Notes: a model not told the origin generated them from the sequence alone. DNA of 64,000 nucleotides from 13-2-20CM-66-19 sp963824395 (GCA_963824395.1 CAWGPF010000004.1:186001-250000); one strand, 5' to 3'; numbered from the stretch's first letter, positions 8,698-18,219 are shown. Program-made: numbers and translations.

Positions 8698-9762
8698 ATG
8701 CCGCGCGTGGAGCGAAGTGTGCAGCGCCAAGTCATTCCGGACCTCGACGTCAGTGCGCTCTTTCAGGCGCGCTCGTCCGCGCGTGCGCGCACCGAGGCGG
8801 CGCTGCGCCGCGGCGCCAGCGAGCAGGGCTTCCTGATCATCACCGGGCTGCCGGCCCACGTGCCGCTGGGGCCGGCGGCGCGCGCGGCGCTGCTGCGCAT
8901 CTTTGAACTTAAGGACGAGGAGCGGCGGCGCCTGTGGCGACGAAAATTCGAGCCGCGCAATGCCAATGTCTACCGCGGCTGGTTTCCGGCGCAGCCCGGC
9001 AATCTCACGAGCAAGGAAGGCATCGATATCGGCGCGGATGTGGTGCATGGATCGGCGGTCATCGACCCGGGCGATCCGCTGTGTGAGCCGACTCCGCTGC
9101 CCGAGGAGTCGCGGCTGCCCGGATGGAAGGGTGCCGTTGCCGCCTATTACGCAGCCATGGAGGGCGTGGCGGGCGTGCTCATGCAGGCCCTGGCGAGGAG
9201 TCTCGGGCTGGACGAAACGTACTTCGACGGCGCATTCCGCCAGGGACTCTCCACGCTGCGACTGCTGCAGTACCCGGTGCGGACCGCGCAGGAGCTCGCC
9301 TCGTGCGCGGATGCGGAGCTTTGGGTGTCAGCGGGGAAGGAGCGGCTGCATGTCGTCGGGGCCGCCCACACCGACTCCGGGTTCATGACGCTGCTGGCGC
9401 AGGACGCGGTGCCGGGCCTGCAGGCGCGCAGCGCCGAGGGTCACTGGCTCGACGTCCCGCCCCGCGAGAACTCGCTGGTGATCAATTTTGGACAGGTGCT
9501 CGAGACCTGGTCCGGCGGTCGCATCAGGGCCACCGAGCATCGCGTGCTCGGGGCGGGGCAGGTGCGCCATTCGATTCCGTTCTTCTATGAAGCGCGCGCC
9601 GATGCGCAGATCAGCCCACTGCCGCACGACCGTGAGCGCTTCGAGCCCTTTCTTTACGGGGACTACCTGTGGGCCCGGATCGTCAACTTCGTGGAGTTTC
9701 GCGGCATGGCAGCGCAGCGCCAGCCCCGCGGGGCGGCCCGGGCCGGGCAGGAGAGCGCCTGA
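8698..9762 (+). CDS. Isopenicillin N synthase-like 2-oxoglutarate/Fe(II) oxygenase
   Basis: About 354 residues with the N-terminal DIOX_N-type region (VIPDLDVSALF; GFLIITGLP) and the jelly-roll oxygenase core. The iron facial triad is visible as H and D in AAHTDSGFMTL and H in ATEHRVLG; RHSIPFFYE supplies the Arg-x-Ser that binds 2-oxoglutarate. Such enzymes hydroxylate or desaturate small molecules. An in-frame GTG lies ten codons upstream at 8668; ATG 8698 gives the more usual N-terminus. Neither start has a strong ribosome binding site. Confidence 0.86.
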   Translation: MPRVERSVQRQVIPDLDVSALFQARSSARARTEAALRRGASEQGFLIITGLPAHVPLGPAARAALLRIFELKDEERRRLWRRKFEPRNANVYRGWFPAQPGNLTSKEGIDIGADVVHGSAVIDPGDPLCEPTPLPEESRLPGWKGAVAAYYAAMEGVAGVLMQALARSLGLDETYFDGAFRQGLSTLRLLQYPVRTAQELASCADAELWVSAGKERLHVVGAAHTDSGFMTLLAQDAVPGLQARSAEGHWLDVPPRENSLVINFGQVLETWSGGRIRATEHRVLGAGQVRHSIPFFYEARADAQISPLPHDRERFEPFLYGDYLWARIVNFVEFRGMAAQRQPRGAARAGQESA

Positions 9763-9765
9763 GGT

Positions 9766-10726
9766 TCAGGCCCGGTGCACTGACTCAAGCGACCCTGGGA
9801 CCAGAACTGCTCCATCTTCCGCCGCGTCTGCGCATCCGGCAGTGGCTCCGTGACCGGCGGCCTGGTTGTCCTCCAGGTGCTCAAGCTTGCTCGAACCCGG
9901 AATGGCGCAGGTGACGGCCGGGTGCGAGACCACGTACTTGAGAAAGAACTGACTCCAGCTCGTGATGCCGAGCGGCGCGGCCCAGGCGGGCAGCTGCCGG
10001 CTCCCCACCTGATTCAGGAGCAGATTACGTCCGCCCCCTAAGGGCACGGCCGCCATGACGGCAATCCTGCGCTGCGCGGCGAGCGGCAGGATCTCATCCT
10101 CCGCCGAGCGGTCGCCGAGGGAGTAATCAACCTGCAGGAAATCGATCGGGTACCTGCGCATGAAGCCTGCCAGCTGCGGGTATTCGGACGAATGAATGGA
10201 CGTGATGCCGATGTAGCGCACCTTGCCCTGCTTCTTGAGGTCCGCAACCACCGGCATCATCGCTTCCACGCTGTCGATGAAGTGGATGAAAAGCAGATCG
10301 ACCTTGTGCAGCCGCTGCAGCGAGCGCTCGAAGCTCGCAAGTCCCCCGACCCCGTCGCCGCGGCCACCGGGCGCGTTGAGCTTGGTGGCGATGAACATGC
10401 TGCCGGTCAGGTTCAGTTCTGCCAGCGCCTTGCCGATCTGCACCTCGCTGTCGCCATAAAGGGCTGCGGTATCGATGACGGTTCCACCGAGCTGATGCAT
10501 GCGCTGCAGGATCGCGCGCACGTCCTCGTAGGCAATGCGCCCGAACTGGTTGGTGCCGAGCCCCGCTACCGGAACCTTCTCACCGCTCCCCGGGAATGGT
10601 CTTCGTGAGCAGTGCGCCGGAACCCTCCGCGGCAGGAACGCGCAGGGGCAGCAGCGCGGTCGAGCCTGCAAGCAGGCTCATCTTCACGAAGCTGCGGCGC
10701 GAGCGGTGCAGGGCAGTACGGGTCAC
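9766..10726 (-). pseudogene. Tat-type exported aldo/keto reductase with two frameshifts
   Basis: The middle frame encodes an aldo/keto reductase (VAGLGTNQFGR, DTAALYGDSEVQIGKAL, CAIPGSSKLEHLEDN). Its own N-terminus is nonsense. From a GTG at 10726, preceded by GGAG, another frame gives a Tat-like signal HRSRRSFVKMSLLAG and runs to TKTIPG; joining the two needs one base removed in the CCCCGGG run at 10588-10594. A second shift near 9851-9860 would restore the family's normal end (LPDAQTRRKMEQFW). Both breaks look like single-base insertions. It is either a decaying gene or assembly error in an intact one. Confidence 0.78.
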
Positions 10727-10852
10727 GGCAATCTCCGGCTCTGAGCGGGTCAAAGTCGAGTATAGGCAATCGGGGCGGACTTTCTGCGCGGCGTGCGGCC
10801 GGCCTTGAGGTCAGGCGCAGCGCGCGGCTCCGCCGGTACGCTGCAGCTTCCG

Positions 10853-11218
10853 TTACTCCTTGCTCGGGTCATACCAGACGGCTTCGATATTGTTGCCGTC
10901 AGGATCGAATGCGAAAGCGGCGTAATAGCCCGGTGAGTAGTCGCGGTAGCCGGGCCCGCCATTGTCCCTGCCGCCGGCGGCCAGGGCCGCGCGATAAAAG
11001 GCCTCGACCTCCCGCGCGCTCTTCGCCTCGAAGGCGAGGTGCGCCGGCACGACCGGGGTTACCTTGTGGATCCAGAAATCGGTGTTCTTGCCGTCGTTGA
11101 AGCCGGCCGCCTCATCGAACTCCATGTTGTTGTGGTAGCCGAGGGGTTTGAGCACCGCGATGTAAAAGGCCTTGGACTTAGCGTAATTGCTGACCGACAA
11201 CGAGGTATGCGCGATCAT
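10853..11218 (-). CDS. VOC/glyoxalase-fold protein
   Basis: 121 residues of the vicinal oxygen chelate fold: IAHTSLSVSNYAKSKAFY at the N-terminus, HLAFEAKSAREVEAFY in the second module and a C-terminal AFDPDGNNIEAVW. This pattern is that of small glyoxalase/bleomycin-resistance-type proteins of unknown substrate. The start is placed at the ATG at 11218 because GGAGGA lies at 11223-11228, inside the longer reading frame that begins at 11239. No operon partner is evident. Confidence 0.88.
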   Translation of the reverse strand: MIAHTSLSVSNYAKSKAFYIAVLKPLGYHNNMEFDEAAGFNDGKNTDFWIHKVTPVVPAHLAFEAKSAREVEAFYRAALAAGGRDNGGPGYRDYSPGYYAAFAFDPDGNNIEAVWYDPSKE

Positions 11219-11370
11219 GGGGTCCTCCGGATGCGACACAGGTCGGGGAGGAGCCGAGTGTAGCCGCAGAAGGGACGCAGCGGCGCGGATGCGGCCGTCC
11301 GTGGCGGGGGAATTCGGGTGTGGGCGCGGTCCTACCGCCGCGGGTGCGCGGCGCCCGGCGGGCCGCTCAC

Positions 11371-13440
11371 TCAGTGCTGCGCCCGGTCGATGACGGCCAT
11401 TTCCGAACCTGCCTCGATGCGATCGAACACGATCTGCCCACTGGAGGCGGATACGTCAAAGTCGCGCACCTCGTAGTCCGCGGGCAGTTGTGCGAGGGGG
11501 CGTCTCGCCCCCGTGGCCAGATCCAGCAGCCAGAAGTTCTTGTGGCCGATCTCCCCGCCGAGGATCACGAGTGCCTCCGAACCCGGGTAGAACGTCACGC
11601 GGCGGGCGCCGCGCGTGAGCATGACGCCGGCGATGGGGTAGGGACGCCCGTCGGGGGCGGCCGCACGCAGCGGGAAGGTCGTACCGATATCGGCGCCCGA
11701 GTACACGACGAAGCGGTGATCGGGGGCCCACACCGGATCGGTTGAGTACTCCGCAACAAACGGGCTGGGTGGCTCGCCATTCAGATAGATCCGCATCAGC
11801 CGCGGTTCGCCGTCGCGAACCACCGCGCACAGCAGCGACAGTCCGTCCGGGAACCAGGCGGCGTTGCCGCGCAGCACGAGCGAGTCTGAAATGCGCTGGA
11901 AACGGGAGCCGTCCAGTGCCACGACGTTGAGGACCGTCCTGCCGTCTTCGCCGGTGGAGAACGCCAGGCGTCGACCGTCATCTGAAATCGCCGGTGCGCT
12001 CAGCAGGTGCGCCCGCGTGCTGCGCCAGATCTCATGCGCACTCTCGCCCTGCCGCACCCAGATCGCTTCGGTGCCGGCGCTTGCCGCGGTGTAGATGAGG
12101 GTCGTGTCGGCAAGGCGCGGCTTGGAGCCGTTGCCCAGAACCCTGACCGGGGCCACCTGCGTCGGCGTTGCGGCGCTGAGGGCGCCCAGCGGCACGCGCC
12201 ACAGACTGGCGCGGGGACTGGAGAGCGTGGCGACGAGCCTCGTGCCATCGCTGCTGGCGGACAGCGAGGTGAAGGTCGCCAGCGCCGAACTGATCCGGTG
12301 CGGGTGGCGTTCCTTGAGATCGAGCACGTACATCCACGGGCCTGAGCCATCCGCATCGGTCGCAAGGTAGGCGAGGTTGCGCTCATCGAGCAGCACCGGG
12401 TAGGACACGCGCGAGTGATGATTCGTCAGTCGCTCCGGCTGTGTGCCGTCCGGGCGGATGCGCCACAGGTCCCAGTCATCCGGCGGCACGCCGCGCACGA
12501 AGTAGATGTAGGCGTCATCCGGTGACCACAGCGGGAAATGACAGTGCACCCCCGGAGGGCCGGTGTAGATCCTGCGCTCGCGGCCCGCGCCGCCCGGCCC
12601 GTCGCGCACGTAGAGCGGATCCCCCGGGGCGGTGGTGTGGTAGACGAGCCGCGTCCCCTGGTGTGACCAGTCGAACTCGGCAACCCCGGGCAGGTAGGCG
12701 GCGGCGTTGCCGCCGCTGACGGGCACCGCAATGACGTTGACGTCGCCGGCCTGCGAGCCATCCGCCCCGCGCGTCCAGATCGCAACGTGCGACGCGTCGG
12801 GCGTGAACCCCAGGGTACGGATGGAGGGATTGATCAGCTCGAGCGCGGCGCCGCGCGTCAGGTTGCGGTAGTGACCGCTGCCGAGGTCACCGATCCAGAC
12901 GTCCGCGTGTCCCTCCTGCTCGCCGAGGAACGCGACGCTTCGGCCATCGCGCGACAGCGCCGCTGCCTGCTGGAAGCCCGCAAAGTCAGACACGCGGGTA
13001 TAGCGTGCCTCCTCGAGCGGACTGCGCCACGCAGGCGTCGCATGCGTGAGGAGCCACGCCAGCGGCACGGCCGCCGCGATAGCCAGAAGTGCCCACACCC
13101 CCCACCTGCGCCGGAAAGCGGGACTCAGGTGCTGGCCGCCTGGCGCTGCAGGTTCTGCGGCGGACTGCGGGGAAGCCGCGACGCCCGCGGCTTCCTCACT
13201 CTGGCTGAGGGCGCCGCGCCGACTCTCCCACCACCGGTCCAGCTCGCCGCGAAAGGCGTAGACCGAGCCTTGCTTGTCATGCAGGTGGCGATGCACCGGC
13301 AGACCCTCGCGGCGCTCCCAGCGCTGCACGGTGCTGACATCGCGGCGCAGGTAGGACGCGATCTTCTTCCAGGAATCCAGCCGATCTTCCGGGCGGGCGC
13401 GATCCGATAGCCCAGGGGCATTGCGCTCCGCTTCGTCCAC
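11371..13440 (-). CDS. Membrane-anchored HTH / TolB-like beta-propeller regulator
   Basis: 689 residues. Residues about 20-75 form an HTH related to the MerR/excisionase type (SWKKIASYLRRDVSTVQRWE, then REGLPVHRHLHDKQGSVYAF). A single transmembrane helix follows (about 125-147), and the rest is WD40/PD40-type propeller repeats (WSPDDAYIYFVRG, ISDDGRRLAFSTG, WAPDHRFVVYSG). This is a one-component membrane sensor layout like CadC: cytoplasmic DNA binding, periplasmic propeller. Proteins with this architecture are frequent in Acidobacteria and also occur in some soil proteobacteria. The ligand is unknown; the divergent secreted protein gene at 13747 is a possible target. Confidence 0.82.
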   Translation of the reverse strand: MDEAERNAPGLSDRARPEDRLDSWKKIASYLRRDVSTVQRWERREGLPVHRHLHDKQGSVYAFRGELDRWWESRRGALSQSEEAAGVAASPQSAAEPAAPGGQHLSPAFRRRWGVWALLAIAAAVPLAWLLTHATPAWRSPLEEARYTRVSDFAGFQQAAALSRDGRSVAFLGEQEGHADVWIGDLGSGHYRNLTRGAALELINPSIRTLGFTPDASHVAIWTRGADGSQAGDVNVIAVPVSGGNAAAYLPGVAEFDWSHQGTRLVYHTTAPGDPLYVRDGPGGAGRERRIYTGPPGVHCHFPLWSPDDAYIYFVRGVPPDDWDLWRIRPDGTQPERLTNHHSRVSYPVLLDERNLAYLATDADGSGPWMYVLDLKERHPHRISSALATFTSLSASSDGTRLVATLSSPRASLWRVPLGALSAATPTQVAPVRVLGNGSKPRLADTTLIYTAASAGTEAIWVRQGESAHEIWRSTRAHLLSAPAISDDGRRLAFSTGEDGRTVLNVVALDGSRFQRISDSLVLRGNAAWFPDGLSLLCAVVRDGEPRLMRIYLNGEPPSPFVAEYSTDPVWAPDHRFVVYSGADIGTTFPLRAAAPDGRPYPIAGVMLTRGARRVTFYPGSEALVILGGEIGHKNFWLLDLATGARRPLAQLPADYEVRDFDVSASSGQIVFDRIEAGSEMAVIDRAQH

Positions 13441-13746
13441 GCCTCGATCATACGCCTCGCGTCCTGTGCTGCCACACCCTCAGGGCGGCCAGGAAATGGC
13501 ACCGCGACACAGCAGGCCGACGGGCGCCACGCTCCGGGCGGCACGGTAAAGCACTGCATTGCGAGGCAGGGGCCCGGATGCCGCGCTTTACCGTTTGCCG
13601 CTCGCGCCGGGCCGGCCGATGGTGGGCGCGCCGGTCCTGAAGGCTTACGCCCAGAAGCCGGAGACGTCGATCGCAACCATCGCAGCCACCGCGGGGGCTT
13701 AAGCACCCGCGCAGGCCAGCGGCAACACTCACGGGGAGATTTTCCA
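13441..13746. promoter_or_regulatory. Divergent intergenic region, 306 bases
   Basis: The gap lies between the propeller regulator (leftward) and a secreted protein gene (rightward) and must contain both promoters. GGGGAGAT at 13734-13741 is the ribosome binding site of the rightward gene. No RNA gene or clear repeat is seen. Confidence 0.4.
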
Positions 13747-14391
13747 ATGAAGAAGAGAGTACGGACGTGGATCGTGGTGGGCACTGCCACCCTGGCATCC
13801 GTCGCCGGTGTGGGCGGCCTCACCCTGGCCGGGGACAGCCCGGGCGACTCGCCACCCCCGGTTCACTATGCCGGCCTGATCAATGACTACACCCCTTCGG
13901 CCGCCGTCACCAAGGGTGGACCTTACGAGATGCACGGTCGGTGGACACTCGACGTGGACGAGCGGCACGGCGTCGCCCGGTTCTCGGCGGCGATGAACAT
14001 GGAGACCTCGGACTTCGGGATCACCCAGGGGACGGTGAACAAGGATGATCCGACGACCCGGGGGGCACATACGCATCACATCAGCATGACCGAGGGCGTA
14101 GTCAGCTCGGACTGGACGACGAGCTGTCCGAAGTTCAGCCCGCCGGTCACCGAAGGGTTTGTCATCAGGGGCTCCTCGACGGTGACGGGCAACGGCGGTG
14201 CGCCGCCCTTTGGTAACCCGTCGCCGCTCACGATCTGCGTCCTCGGAGGCGGGGACGTGAAGTTCTCCAACATGACGATGGCCTTCGGCCTGCCGGCGAG
14301 CGGCCACTTCGGAACTCAGCCGATCCACGGCGTGGTGGTGCGCTGCTCGGGAGACTGGTGGCGGGATTCGAAGGACTGCAAGCTCGACTAA
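13747..14391 (+). CDS. Secreted protein of unknown function
   Basis: 214 residues starting with a Sec-type signal (MKKRVRTWIVVGTATLASV, hydrophobic to about residue 28). The mature part is Gly/Pro/Thr-rich with four cysteines (TTSCPKF, TICVLGG, VVRCSG, KDCKLD) that could form two disulfides, and a HTHHISM histidine cluster that might bind metal. No family was recognised. It stands alone, divergent from the membrane regulator, with a strong hairpin 23 bases after the stop. Function is unknown. Confidence 0.75.
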   Translation: MKKRVRTWIVVGTATLASVAGVGGLTLAGDSPGDSPPPVHYAGLINDYTPSAAVTKGGPYEMHGRWTLDVDERHGVARFSAAMNMETSDFGITQGTVNKDDPTTRGAHTHHISMTEGVVSSDWTTSCPKFSPPVTEGFVIRGSSTVTGNGGAPPFGNPSPLTICVLGGGDVKFSNMTMAFGLPASGHFGTQPIHGVVVRCSGDWWRDSKDCKLD

Positions 14392-14413
14392 TGGAGGCGT
14401 CCGCGGCCCGTGC

Positions 14414-14440
14414 GGCGCAGCCGGGAGTGCCGGCTGCGCC
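14414..14440 (+). terminator. Strong GC-rich hairpin after the secreted protein gene
   Basis: Perfect 11-base inverted repeat (GGCGCAGCCGG / CCGGCTGCGCC) with a five-base loop. There is no T-tract after it, so it is terminator-like rather than a classical intrinsic terminator. Confidence 0.55.
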
Positions 14441-14574
14441 GTCACGCCGCGTGGCGCACCCCTCATGAGGGCTGCGCGACCGGGCGAGTGGTAGCCGTGC
14501 AGGCGGTACGGTGGGTCGCGGCACAGGGGAGCCACAGGATCACCGAGCCGACAGCTAAGCCGGTCGTGTCGCGC

Positions 14575-15837
14575 TCACGCGATGCCGGTGAGTCTCCAGA
14601 GTCCGAAAGTTCCGGCCGTCACGGCGGCGACCACCACGAGGGGCGGCATCCGCCACACCGTCAGCATCATGAAACCTGCGACGACAACGCCGACGTCCGC
14701 GGGTGTCATGATGGACGTGATCCACAGGGGCTGGTACAGCGCCGCCGCCAGGAGCCCCACCACGGCAGCGTTGACGCCGGACATCATCGCGCGCGCGCCG
14801 GCGTACCTGCGCAGTGAGTCCCAATAGGGCAGTGCGCCGATCAGGATCAGCACTCCGGGCAGGAAAAGGCTCAGCAGCCCGAGCGCCGCACCGGCCAGTC
14901 CGTGCGGGCTGGGACGCACCACCGCCCCGAGATAGGCGCCGAAGCTGAACAGGGGACCCGGGAGCGTCTGGGCAGCGCCGTAGCCCGCCAGGAACATGTC
15001 ATCGGTAACCCAGCCCGGAGTCACAAACGCCTGCCGCAGCAGCGGCAGAACGACGTGACCGCCGCCGAACACCAGGGCTCCCGAGCGATAAAAGGCGTTG
15101 AAAAGTGCGAGGGCCGGGGAGGAAACCGCGGCGCTCAGGAGTGCGGGTCCGAGCAGCAGTATCAGAAAGGCAGCAACAGCGGTCGCTCCGGCGCGTTTTG
15201 AAACGGGGACCTTCAGCGCGAGGGGACTTGGGAGTGCGGCCGTGCGGCTAGAGAGCAGCCACCCGAAGGCGGCGCCCATCGCGATCGCGGCGAGCTGCGC
15301 GGCGGTTGAGTGGATCAGAAGCACGATAAGCGCCGCGGCGACGGTGATTGCAGCCCGTGCCAGGCCGCGTGACAGCGACCGGGCCATTTGCCAGACCGCC
15401 TGGGCCACGATGGCCACGGCGACGAGCCTCAGACCGTGCATCACGGCGGCAGCGCCGGAACCTGTCAACGCACTGGAGCCGTAGGCGAACGCCACCATCA
15501 GGAGCGCCGAAGGCAGCGTGAAGGCGGTCCAGGCCGCCAGTGCGCCGCGATAGCCGGCTTTAAACAGACCGATTGATATGCCCACCTGACTGCTGGCGGG
15601 ACCAGGAAGGAGCTGACACAGCGCGACAAGATCGGCAAACGCTACCTCATCGAGCCACCTGCGACGCAGCACAAACTCATCGTGAAAGTAGCCGATGTGG
15701 GCGATGGGACCGCCAAACGAGGTCAGCCCGAGCCTGAGGAACGCCAGAAAGATCTCGGCAACGGGGGCAGGGTGCCCTCGCCGCGCTGGCACCGGCGCAG
15801 GCTCGCCGGGTGTGGTCGCCGTTGGGCTGTCGGTCAC
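14575..15837 (-). CDS. chrA: ChrA-family chromate transporter, two-domain form
   Basis: 420 residues and mostly hydrophobic. It shows the duplicated CHR domain: LGLTSFGGPIAHIGYF and QLLPGPASSQVGISIG in the N-half, and YRSGALVFGGGHVVLP with GAAQTLPGPLFSFGAYLG in the C-half. The FGGP and GGGHVVLP motifs are family signatures. ChrA proteins expel chromate driven by the proton gradient, though many family members remain untested. No chrB or other resistance gene is adjacent. The start codon at 15837 fits the expected cytoplasmic N-tail. Confidence 0.9.
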   Translation of the reverse strand: MTDSPTATTPGEPAPVPARRGHPAPVAEIFLAFLRLGLTSFGGPIAHIGYFHDEFVLRRRWLDEVAFADLVALCQLLPGPASSQVGISIGLFKAGYRGALAAWTAFTLPSALLMVAFAYGSSALTGSGAAAVMHGLRLVAVAIVAQAVWQMARSLSRGLARAAITVAAALIVLLIHSTAAQLAAIAMGAAFGWLLSSRTAALPSPLALKVPVSKRAGATAVAAFLILLLGPALLSAAVSSPALALFNAFYRSGALVFGGGHVVLPLLRQAFVTPGWVTDDMFLAGYGAAQTLPGPLFSFGAYLGAVVRPSPHGLAGAALGLLSLFLPGVLILIGALPYWDSLRRYAGARAMMSGVNAAVVGLLAAALYQPLWITSIMTPADVGVVVAGFMMLTVWRMPPLVVVAAVTAGTFGLWRLTGIA

Positions 15838-15975
15838 AACGGGCCGGGGTTCTCAGACGTGCTGAGGGGCGCGGCGAGACCAAGATCCGATGGCAGCGGT
15901 CCCGCAATCTGTAAGTTAGTGTGATACATACCCGCAGCACGGCAACCATCAGCAGCGCCTAAGAGTCAGGGAATC

Positions 15976-16536
15976 CTAGTCGATGCTTACGACCTGCTCC
16001 AGGCGGTCCGCCGCATCACGACCGAAGCGCCGTGTCACTGCCCAGAGCAGCTCAAGGTCGATGGGTCTGTGTGCACCCTCATAGGCCGAGCAAGCATCTA
16101 GGATGTCCTGTGGACCGCCGGCAAAGCACTTCAATGCGATGAAATCCTCGCGCCCGACAAAGCGCAATGTCTGGCCTGCGAATGGAATCTCGAGCGCGCG
16201 GGCGAATAGTTGCGGATCCATCCCCTTAAGACCTCCCAGGAGGTCGACCTGATTGCCGTGGGTATCACGGATAACCAGCAACCCGAGGACAGGATCCTCA
16301 GGGTCGCCGCTGCGCAGGGTCGTGCTGAAGCCGGCAGACCGAAGCGAGCTCTCCAGCTGCTCCAGTTGTTCGAATTTGACGGAAAGCAGCGCATCGACAT
16401 CGATGGATGCGCGCAGCGCCCCATGAACCGAGAGCGCGAACGCCCCGATCACGACATAGTCGAAATCACTGCGGCGAAGGACCTCAACGACATCCAGCAG
16501 AAGGAGCGCGGACTGACCAGCCTTGGTAGCTCTCAT
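15976..16536 (-). CDS. Nucleotidyltransferase-fold protein, partner of the XRE regulator
   Basis: 186 residues with a minimal nucleotidyltransferase pattern: VVIGAFALSVHGALR, then SIDVDALLSV, where the D-x-D pair would bind metal, and a third acidic strand in GNQVDLLGG. Proteins of this kind are annotated AbiEii-like or DUF6036-like and act as toxins in several toxin-antitoxin or abortive-infection systems. Its start overlaps the end of the upstream XRE gene by four bases (16533-16536), so the two are coupled. It lies in a small integrase islet. A toxin role is inferred from context. Confidence 0.75.
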   Translation of the reverse strand: MRATKAGQSALLLLDVVEVLRRSDFDYVVIGAFALSVHGALRASIDVDALLSVKFEQLEQLESSLRSAGFSTTLRSGDPEDPVLGLLVIRDTHGNQVDLLGGLKGMDPQLFARALEIPFAGQTLRFVGREDFIALKCFAGGPQDILDACSAYEGAHRPIDLELLWAVTRRFGRDAADRLEQVVSID

Positions 16537-17009
16537 TTCTGCCGCCCGCGGCGCACTCGCTCAGCTTGCGCGCCGCGACCGGCAGCGTGCAGCTGGGCCA
16601 TCAGCTGGTTGTGCTCGAGGAAGGTCTCCAGCCGCCCAGCGGGCGTGAGGTCACGCTCGGCGCGGGTCAGTGAAGCCCGCGACGCGTCTGAGAGCGCGGA
16701 CGCGTGGGTTCGAGCGCCGCGGCGCGCGCGGCGGGAGACGAACGCGCCGGCTTCTTCAGGAGCCTGTCCGGTACGAAGTGTCATCACCAGGTGAGCCCGG
16801 AGCGCGATCCGGAGCAGGAGTTCGAGCGAGAGGTCCGAGACCCGGCGATTCACGATCTTGCTCAGCGTTGGCTGGGGGATGCCCAGACGTCGCGCGGCGG
16901 TTATCTGATTGGCACCAGAGTGCCTGATGTGCCGGGCGATCTGATGCGCCACGTCGAGGCGCAGGGCCATCAGGGTGGCGAACTCAGTGGAGGCCATGGA
17001 CGTAGGCAT
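16533..17009 (-). CDS. XRE-type HTH protein, likely antitoxin/autoregulator
   Basis: 158 residues. The N-terminal half is a Cro/CI-like HTH of the HigA-2 style (NQITAARRLGIPQPTLSKIV, then DLSLELLLRIA). The C-terminal half is Arg-rich (SRRARRGARTH, RRGRQK) and may contact the partner or nucleic acid. It is the first gene of a two-gene unit with a nucleotidyltransferase. A perfect TATAGT/ACTATA inverted repeat lies nine bases upstream of its ATG and would suit autorepression. The antitoxin role is inferred. Confidence 0.75.
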   Translation of the reverse strand: MPTSMASTEFATLMALRLDVAHQIARHIRHSGANQITAARRLGIPQPTLSKIVNRRVSDLSLELLLRIALRAHLVMTLRTGQAPEEAGAFVSRRARRGARTHASALSDASRASLTRAERDLTPAGRLETFLEHNQLMAQLHAAGRGAQAERVRRGRQK

Positions 17010-17017
17010 CAGCCATT

Positions 17018-17035
17018 TATAGTAGATTCACTATA
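17018..17035 (-). promoter_or_regulatory. Palindromic operator candidate upstream of the XRE gene
   Basis: Inverted repeat TATAGT - 6 bases - ACTATA in an AT-rich patch, ending nine bases from the XRE start codon. It overlaps the likely -10 region, as expected for autorepression by an HTH dimer. Confidence 0.55.
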
Positions 17036-17097
17036 GTTGTCCAGCCGTGGAATATAAGCCTTAACTATCAATCTGTTACCGGCCACTCAATGGAGAC

Positions 17098-18219
17098 CTA
17101 AAGCCCGCGGGCCTTCGCCATCCGTTTAATCACCGTGGTCTTATGTTCCTGGGCCAGGTGGCTGTATCGCTTGACCATTGCCATCGTGCGGTGGCCGAGG
17201 ACGTCTGCAATCTCGAGGAGACTCGAGCCCTGACTGGCAAGGTAAGAGGCGCAGGTATGTCGCAGGTCGTGGAAGCGAAAGTCGGCTATCCCGGCAGTCT
17301 CCAGCGCGGCGTACCAGTGCGCATCGAAAGCCACGTATGGCCTGCCCGGGTCCGACCTCGCGGGAAACACGAACCTGCTTGCACGCTCGTTCGTGGCTTT
17401 AAGTGCCCTCACGGCCGCCAACGCCTTGCCGACCAGGGGCAATCGTCGCGGGTCGCCATTTTTCGTGTCCTGGATGATGGCCTCAGCTGAGTGCGCATCG
17501 ATGCAGACGTCGGTCCACTGCAGGCCGAGCAGCTCGCCGCGGCGGGCGCCGGTCGAGATTGCCAGGAGCACCAAGGCCTGTAGAGGCGGCCAACCCGACT
17601 TGGCGCAGGCAGCCAGCAACGCCTCTCGCTCCTCATCCCGCAGGAAGCGTATCCGGCCTCGCGCCTCCTTCTTCTTGCCGACGTCGCGCACTGGATTGCG
17701 GTCGAGCAGGCGCCATTCCATCAGGGCCGTGGCGAAGATGTGAGACAGGGTGGCAAGGTAACGATTCACGGTAGCACCGGATCGTTTGTATGCAGGCGGC
17801 GATATGGACCGCCTCTCGTTGGTGCTTTGGATCTTGCCACGGGTAAACGGCTGCATTGCCAGGGCGTCGCGAGCCTCTGCGATGCGGTCCGGCGTAATCT
17901 CCGCCAGGGTGAGCTCGCCAAAGCGGGCTACCCACCAGGCAATGTGACGTTCGGTGTTGGCCATTCTTGAGTGGCTTGCGTCGGCCAGAATGCTGTCGCG
18001 ATACCGGTGGGCGAGCGCCTGGAAGGTGATCCGCTGCCCGCGAGAGTGCGGAAAGTGACGACCCTCGAGAATGGCGGATTCGATCGAGCTGGCCCACCGC
18101 TCGGCGTCCCTTCGATTACGGAACGTCTCGCTTTGCGAGGGGTGTCCCTTCAGTCGAATCTGTACCCGGTAGGAGATTCGGCCAGTGAGTGGGCTCGTGA
18201 GGCGCTGAATCGACGCCAT
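17098..18219 (-). CDS. Tyrosine recombinase / site-specific integrase
   Basis: 373 residues. An N-terminal arm-binding and SAM-like domain (FRNRRDAERWASSIE) is followed by a catalytic domain with the conserved residues: Arg in STGARRGELLGLQW, Lys in TKNGDPRRLPL, HxxR in FHDLRHTCASYL, His in LGHRTMAMV and the nucleophile Tyr in KRYSHL. This is a phage or genomic-island integrase of full length. It reads towards the XRE/nucleotidyltransferase pair and lies next to a truncated gene, which suggests it moved this islet. No tRNA is adjacent. A 9+9 base inverted repeat lies 151 bases upstream. Confidence 0.93.
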   Translation of the reverse strand: MASIQRLTSPLTGRISYRVQIRLKGHPSQSETFRNRRDAERWASSIESAILEGRHFPHSRGQRITFQALAHRYRDSILADASHSRMANTERHIAWWVARFGELTLAEITPDRIAEARDALAMQPFTRGKIQSTNERRSISPPAYKRSGATVNRYLATLSHIFATALMEWRLLDRNPVRDVGKKKEARGRIRFLRDEEREALLAACAKSGWPPLQALVLLAISTGARRGELLGLQWTDVCIDAHSAEAIIQDTKNGDPRRLPLVGKALAAVRALKATNERASRFVFPARSDPGRPYVAFDAHWYAALETAGIADFRFHDLRHTCASYLASQGSSLLEIADVLGHRTMAMVKRYSHLAQEHKTTVIKRMAKARGL

